Shown: positions 1 through 2,647 of the stretch, one piece after another
Position numbering within the stretch: position 1 is the stretch's first letter
Layout of the letters: every line of letters starts with the position of its first letter
Assembly: GCA_016840125.1 (NCBI GenBank)
Contig: JAEOSY010000264.1
Location: 1 to 5,492 of the forward strand
Reading direction: 5' to 3'
DNA: 5,492 nucleotides
DNA from: Candidatus Helarchaeota archaeon
GTDB lineage: Archaea; Asgardarchaeota; Lokiarchaeia; Helarchaeales; HEL-GB-A
The notes under the pieces: model-generated
Seen by the model: only the letters and a program-made list of their open reading frames with translations
The model's database searches: none
Told to the model about the DNA's origin: nothing
Position numbers and translations under genes: made by a program

Positions 1-117
1 GAAATGAGTAATTGGCTATCAAACTACGCCTAATCCAAAGAACTATTTGCATGGGTTTTAGGGAATTAAGCTTCCATAACAACTATTTATTTTATGTCGA
101 ATGTAAAGAACTTGACT
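1..117. other. Left edge, no gene recognised
   Basis: No open frame of useful length covers this stretch. Frame 1 is open for ten codons from the window edge and stops at TAA (31-33), so it could be the last few residues of an upstream plus-strand gene, but ten codons are too few to judge. No stem-loop followed by a T-run was seen after that stop. The region is AT-rich and otherwise featureless to the eye. Confidence 0.4.
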
Positions 118-129
118 GATCTTAAGATC
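118..129. promoter_or_regulatory. Perfect 12-bp palindrome, candidate operator
   Basis: GATCTTAAGATC reads the same on both strands over all 12 bases and does not extend further. It lies 16 bp before the first of three TATA-centred repeats, and its centre (about 123.5) is 30 bp from the centre of that repeat, close to the 31-32 bp spacing of the repeats themselves. A dimeric regulator site for the ARPP-1 gene is plausible. Short palindromes also arise by chance in AT-rich DNA, so the regulatory role is inference. Confidence 0.3.
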
Positions 130-144
130 GCACGGCAAAAACAA

Positions 145-225
145 CAAGTTTATATATGGGGATTCTCATTTTGATCAACTTTAAATATGAGAATTTTTCA
201 AATTCCCCAAGTTTAAATATGAGGA
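145..225 (+). repeat. Three phased 18-bp TATA-centred direct repeats
   Basis: Three imperfect copies of a unit close to CAAGTTTAAATATGAGGA lie at 145-162, 176-193 and 208-225. Copies 1 and 2 each differ from copy 3 at two of 18 positions. Start-to-start distances are 31 and 32 bp, about three DNA helical turns, so all copies would face the same side of the helix. Each holds an 8-mer matching the archaeal TATA consensus (149-156, 180-187, 212-219). Intervening spacers are 13 and 14 bp and unrelated. An inverted repeat is superimposed: ATTCTCAT (162-169) pairs with ATGAGAAT (187-194). The array could be tandem promoters, a cooperative operator, or both; only sequence similarity is seen directly. 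Confidence 0.55.
212..219 (+). promoter_or_regulatory. Probable TATA box of the ARPP-1 gene
   Basis: TTTAAATA is an exact match to the archaeal TATA consensus and is the copy of the triple repeat nearest the gene. Archaeal transcription usually starts about 25 bp downstream, which would place the start near 240 and give a leader of about 30 nucleotides, enough to include the Shine-Dalgarno site at 254-263. The equivalent boxes at 149-156 and 180-187 could act as alternative, longer-leader promoters. No clear BRE is distinguishable because the flanks belong to the repeat. Confidence 0.5.
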
Positions 226-253
226 AGAACTTTCTTTAATCGATCCACAAAAA

Positions 254-263
254 GGGGTTGATC
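254..263 (+). promoter_or_regulatory. Ribosome binding site for the ARPP-1 gene
   Basis: GGGGTTGATC matches 8 of 10 bases of GGAGGTGATC, the complement of the archaeal 16S rRNA 3' end, and ends 6 bp before the ATG at 270. It supports that ATG as the start. Confidence 0.6.
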
Positions 264-269
264 TGAAAA

Positions 270-1307
270 ATGACAAATTTAGAAGCTATTCGAAAGTTCG
301 CCTCCCAAGTTTACAATATGGAAGGGCTGGATATTGGAAACCCAGTCTTCTTAGAGGAGAATTCATTTCTACCTATCATAAAAGAAATTACCCCCAAAGA
401 GGAACGAGATTATCTGACCTTTTCGGAAGCACTTGATGATAAAGTATGTAATTGTATTGATAAAGGGACTGAAGTTGCTCATATCCTTTTTACAAACCAA
501 GGCGAAATCCCTATCCTTATCGAAGAAGGTGAAATTTTTTTAGGAAAAGGAACACAAGACCGTATTTCTGTAGGTACAATTATGGTTCAACCAGGTGATA
601 CAGTTGAGATCCCAGTCAAATGTGTTCATGCACCTCACCACCTCACTTCTGGGGCTGCATTCGGCTACGGAGGTAAATGTAGTCGTGAGATGCTTACTGA
701 ATTGCGAACTATGAAAGCTGGACATGCTCATCGGAGTATGCCAGTCTCAACTATTAGCCAAGGTCGTGTTTGGAACAAGGTAGCAGGGGAAACGGTTATG
801 GAAGACTCTGTTTCTGATCAGACACAATATACACAAGCTGTTAATGCTAGGCGTAAGAGAGTAAAAGAGCATAGCGCGAAATTGAAGTTCCCCAAGAACA
901 CTGTAGGAGTAATTGTAATAGATCCAGATGGGAACGTGAAAGGATTAGAAATCCATCGCTCACCACGTAATTTTGAAGTTCGCAAGGATGGTATCCTTGA
1001 ATCCTTGGAGACTAATCTCTCTTGGGAAAAAACTGGAAAAGGACCATACCCAAAAGCTAAAGCTAAAGTTAAAACCTTATTTAAAAACCTTTCAGAGATG
1101 AAAGAAGGGAAAGAAGCCTTAAAACAAATAGAAGTTGATGGGATAGTACTTAATGTAGCTGGGATTGCAGGTGAAGTTCTCACATCTAAATTCTATTCTG
1201 CCGTCTGTCCTGAGTGCGGAGCACCCAAACCCAGAAAAAAAGTCTGTCCTGCATGTAATTCTGAAGAAGAAGCCTCTGATGAACTAGCTTTCATGAGTAT
1301 GGCCTAA
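270..1307 (+). CDS. ARPP-1 family protein with C-terminal zinc ribbon
   Basis: This 345-residue soluble protein matches, by recalled consensus, the ARPP-1 family (ARG and Rhodanese-Phosphatase-superfamily-associated Protein). The core is residues about 80-122: a strand-turn-strand with EEGEIFLGKGTQDR (85-98), then a hydrophobic strand and PGDTVEIPVKCVH (108-120), matching the family pattern of an acidic GE turn, an xQxR segment and IPVxCVE. Later family-like pieces are SQGRVW (163-168) and GLEIHRSPRNFE (225-236). No signal peptide or membrane helix is seen. The C-terminus adds a compact four-cysteine ribbon (C313, C316, C326, C329; spacing C-x2-C-x9-C-x2-C) that should bind Zn and may mediate protein or nucleic-acid contact. 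The biochemical activity of ARPP-1 is not established; the family name reflects co-occurrence with ADP-ribosylglycohydrolases. The ATG is backed by a good Shine-Dalgarno site. The stop overlaps that of the convergent downstream gene by 4 bp. Family call fairly firm; function unknown. Confidence 0.85.
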   Translation: MTNLEAIRKFASQVYNMEGLDIGNPVFLEENSFLPIIKEITPKEERDYLTFSEALDDKVCNCIDKGTEVAHILFTNQGEIPILIEEGEIFLGKGTQDRISVGTIMVQPGDTVEIPVKCVHAPHHLTSGAAFGYGGKCSREMLTELRTMKAGHAHRSMPVSTISQGRVWNKVAGETVMEDSVSDQTQYTQAVNARRKRVKEHSAKLKFPKNTVGVIVIDPDGNVKGLEIHRSPRNFEVRKDGILESLETNLSWEKTGKGPYPKAKAKVKTLFKNLSEMKEGKEALKQIEVDGIVLNVAGIAGEVLTSKFYSAVCPECGAPKPRKKVCPACNSEEEASDELAFMSMA

Positions 1308-2497
1308 AACTTTTTTTTTTTGCCTTTTTTTTTGCCTTTTTTAAAAGACTTAACTAATCGTTGTTTAATTTTCCCATAAAGTCGAATTCTATCTAGTGCT
1401 GTAATTAGATCATGTAACATATCATCTTCCTCTTCAAAATATATGATATGTAAATTCCGTGCCAAAACGACCATACCCTCGATTAAAGGAGTCCAATGCT
1501 TCTGAAATTCTTCTTCGCTTCTTGTTATAAGAATAATATCTCGGCGAAATGCGGTTGCCCATCCAAGTTCTATAAAAATCCCCGTAGAAGGTTCTATATC
1601 CAAAAGAATAACCAGTACATCAGCGGAAATTACATCGCTATAATCAAATTCAACCATTTCTCTGGAAGATAATTTTTTCCTTCCCCAATCCTCGCGCTCA
1701 AATGCATTTTTTACTATATACCCCCTCTCCCGCATTTCTTGTATCATGGCTCTCAATAGATTGCGATAATTCACTTCAATTACGACTTTAGTCTCTGCGG
1801 ATTTATCCGGAACTAGCTTGTTTGTGAAAGGGGCTGCAAGAAAGATGGTAAGCTCTCTTGTAGAAAGTCGGGGGAAATAGAATTTCCAATTTATACCATA
1901 ATCGAGAATCATATTTCCAATAATTGTAAACAATAACACCCTAACTCCTATTATATTTGGGTCACTTAAGGCGAGGTCTCGAAGAAAAAATAACACGACA
2001 AGCGTGATAACATTTACAATCGTCCATTTCATCTCTGCAAACTTGAGATGAAACTTAGCGCTTGCTATTGCAAGTAATATGAACCACAGAATATCTACGA
2101 TGAACAAAATAATGAACAAATCATAGATATTATTAAAGAGTATAGAGTAAAAACTCATGAAACCGAATATGATACACTGGAGAAATATGAAAAAGAAGTC
2201 TAAGGCGAGCTCGAATCCCGTCCGCTTTTCTTCGATTATCCTTTCACGCGAATAATCTTCACTTAAGTGGCGGACATTACCATGATAAAATCTGATCAGC
2301 GTGGAGATTACAATGAAGAATAACGCATATTGGATGAGATCAAAAGTAAGTCTTAAAGATCCAGTTCCTATATCGATAATAAACCAATAGATCGTATTAG
2401 TGAATGCAAGTCCAACTATGATGATAATAATGTCTTTAAGCAAATTCATAGAATGCTCAAGACGTTCTATTTCCCTCGATATTGGTGGCGTTGCCAT
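1304..2497 (-). CDS. Membrane-anchored DNPH1/Rcl-like nucleotide N-glycosidase
   Basis: The 397-residue product has two parts. Residues about 20-200 hold roughly six hydrophobic segments (about 20-42, 52-70, 97-120, 123-146, 157-173, 181-199). Residues about 213-375 form a nucleoside deoxyribosyltransferase-fold domain: opening strand TIFLAAPFTNK (217-227), a helix at 242-258, DYSDVISADVLVILLD (285-300), then PSTGIFIELGWATA (303-316), the family's acidic signature. By position D285 and E310 match the catalytic Asp and Glu, and S304 and T336 match the two phosphate-contacting serines of DNPH1/Rcl (recalled alignment). This favours a nucleoside 5'-monophosphate hydrolase over a base-exchanging transferase. 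The tail (384-397) is almost all Lys and Gly, suited to binding acidic lipids or nucleic acid. GGAGGT lies 9 bp before the ATG. The enzyme usually occurs as a soluble small protein, so the membrane fusion is unusual. Fold call firm; substrate and role in metabolism, signalling or defence are inferred. Confidence 0.8.
   Translation of the reverse strand: MATPPISREIERLEHSMNLLKDIIIIIVGLAFTNTIYWFIIDIGTGSLRLTFDLIQYALFFIVISTLIRFYHGNVRHLSEDYSRERIIEEKRTGFELALDFFFIFLQCIIFGFMSFYSILFNNIYDLFIILFIVDILWFILLAIASAKFHLKFAEMKWTIVNVITLVVLFFLRDLALSDPNIIGVRVLLFTIIGNMILDYGINWKFYFPRLSTRELTIFLAAPFTNKLVPDKSAETKVVIEVNYRNLLRAMIQEMRERGYIVKNAFEREDWGRKKLSSREMVEFDYSDVISADVLVILLDIEPSTGIFIELGWATAFRRDIILITRSEEEFQKHWTPLIEGMVVLARNLHIIYFEEEDDMLHDLITALDRIRLYGKIKQRLVKSFKKGKKKGKKKKF
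1311..1342 (+). terminator. Oligo-T terminator inside the opposing gene
   Basis: Three T-runs of 11, 9 and 6 bases (1311-1321, 1325-1333, 1337-1342), separated only by GCC triplets, begin 3 bp after the ARPP-1 stop codon. Archaeal RNA polymerase terminates at oligo-T on the non-template strand without needing a hairpin, so this is a strong candidate terminator for the plus-strand gene. The same bases, read on the minus strand, are the AAA/GGC codons of the lysine-glycine tail of the convergent gene, so the tract is both coding and probably a termination signal. Confidence 0.65.
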
Positions 2498-2506
2498 CTT
2501 TTTTTA

Positions 2507-2512
2507 ACCTCC
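2507..2512 (-). promoter_or_regulatory. Strong Shine-Dalgarno site for the membrane N-glycosidase gene
   Basis: On the minus strand GGAGGT sits 9 bases ahead of the ATG at 2497, a consensus site at ideal spacing that fixes this start. AT-rich candidates for the TATA box lie further upstream on this strand (about 2529-2541 and 2571-2581), but none is clear enough to choose. Confidence 0.7.
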
Positions 2513-2588
2513 AAATAAATATAATTCCGCTTTATTCTATAATGAAGGAGGAACTTTAACTTTTTCAAACAATTTTATTCAAAAAATC

Positions 2589-2598
2589 TTTTATAAAA
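2589..2598 (+). promoter_or_regulatory. TATA box of the surface-protein gene, palindromic
   Basis: TTTTATAAAA lies 50 bp before the ATG at 2648 and is preceded by an A-run (2581-2586) that could act as the BRE purine element. Transcription would start near 2620, giving a leader of about 25-30 nucleotides. The 10-mer is a perfect palindrome, so it could also be read leftward toward the minus-strand gene (about 92 bp from its ATG). Together with the flanking 2498-2647 region it forms the divergent promoter interval; no other element was seen there. Confidence 0.45.
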
Positions 2599-2635
2599 CC
2601 TATTCCATAAACAATGTCAAAATTCAACTACTTCT

Positions 2636-2640
2636 AGGTG
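2636..2640 (+). promoter_or_regulatory. Ribosome binding site for the surface-protein gene
   Basis: AGGTG, a partial match to GGAGGTGATC, ends 7 bp before the ATG at 2648. It supports that ATG over the in-frame ATG six codons later (2666), which would also remove the basic n-region of the signal sequence. Confidence 0.5.
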
Positions 2641-2647
2641 TTTTGAG

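Noticed and set aside
1..33. Ten-codon open stretch ending in TAA at the left edge, a possible end of an upstream gene
   Set aside because: It is too short to distinguish from chance; flanking sequence is needed.
145..225. CRISPR-like array
   Set aside because: There are only three imperfect 18-bp units with 13-14 bp spacers, each containing a TATA core just ahead of a gene. Unit and spacer lengths are far below CRISPR norms and no cas gene is present.
540..731. 63-codon minus-strand frame inside the ARPP-1 gene
   Set aside because: It shadows the conserved ARPP-1 core on the other strand, and the product resembles no family.
818..1183. 121-codon open frame on the minus strand within the ARPP-1 gene
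   Set aside because: It is antisense to a well-supported gene, its product is low-complexity Ser/Leu/Phe-rich, and there is no convincing Shine-Dalgarno site.
2541..2556. ATG with AAGGAGGAAC-like purines on the plus strand in the intergenic region
   Set aside because: The purine run lies inside the would-be frame and the frame stops after five codons, so there is no gene.
2498..2647. A tRNA or structured RNA in the divergent intergenic region
   Set aside because: The region is AT-rich with no cloverleaf, long stem or conserved tRNA box, and the promoter and ribosome-binding elements account for it.
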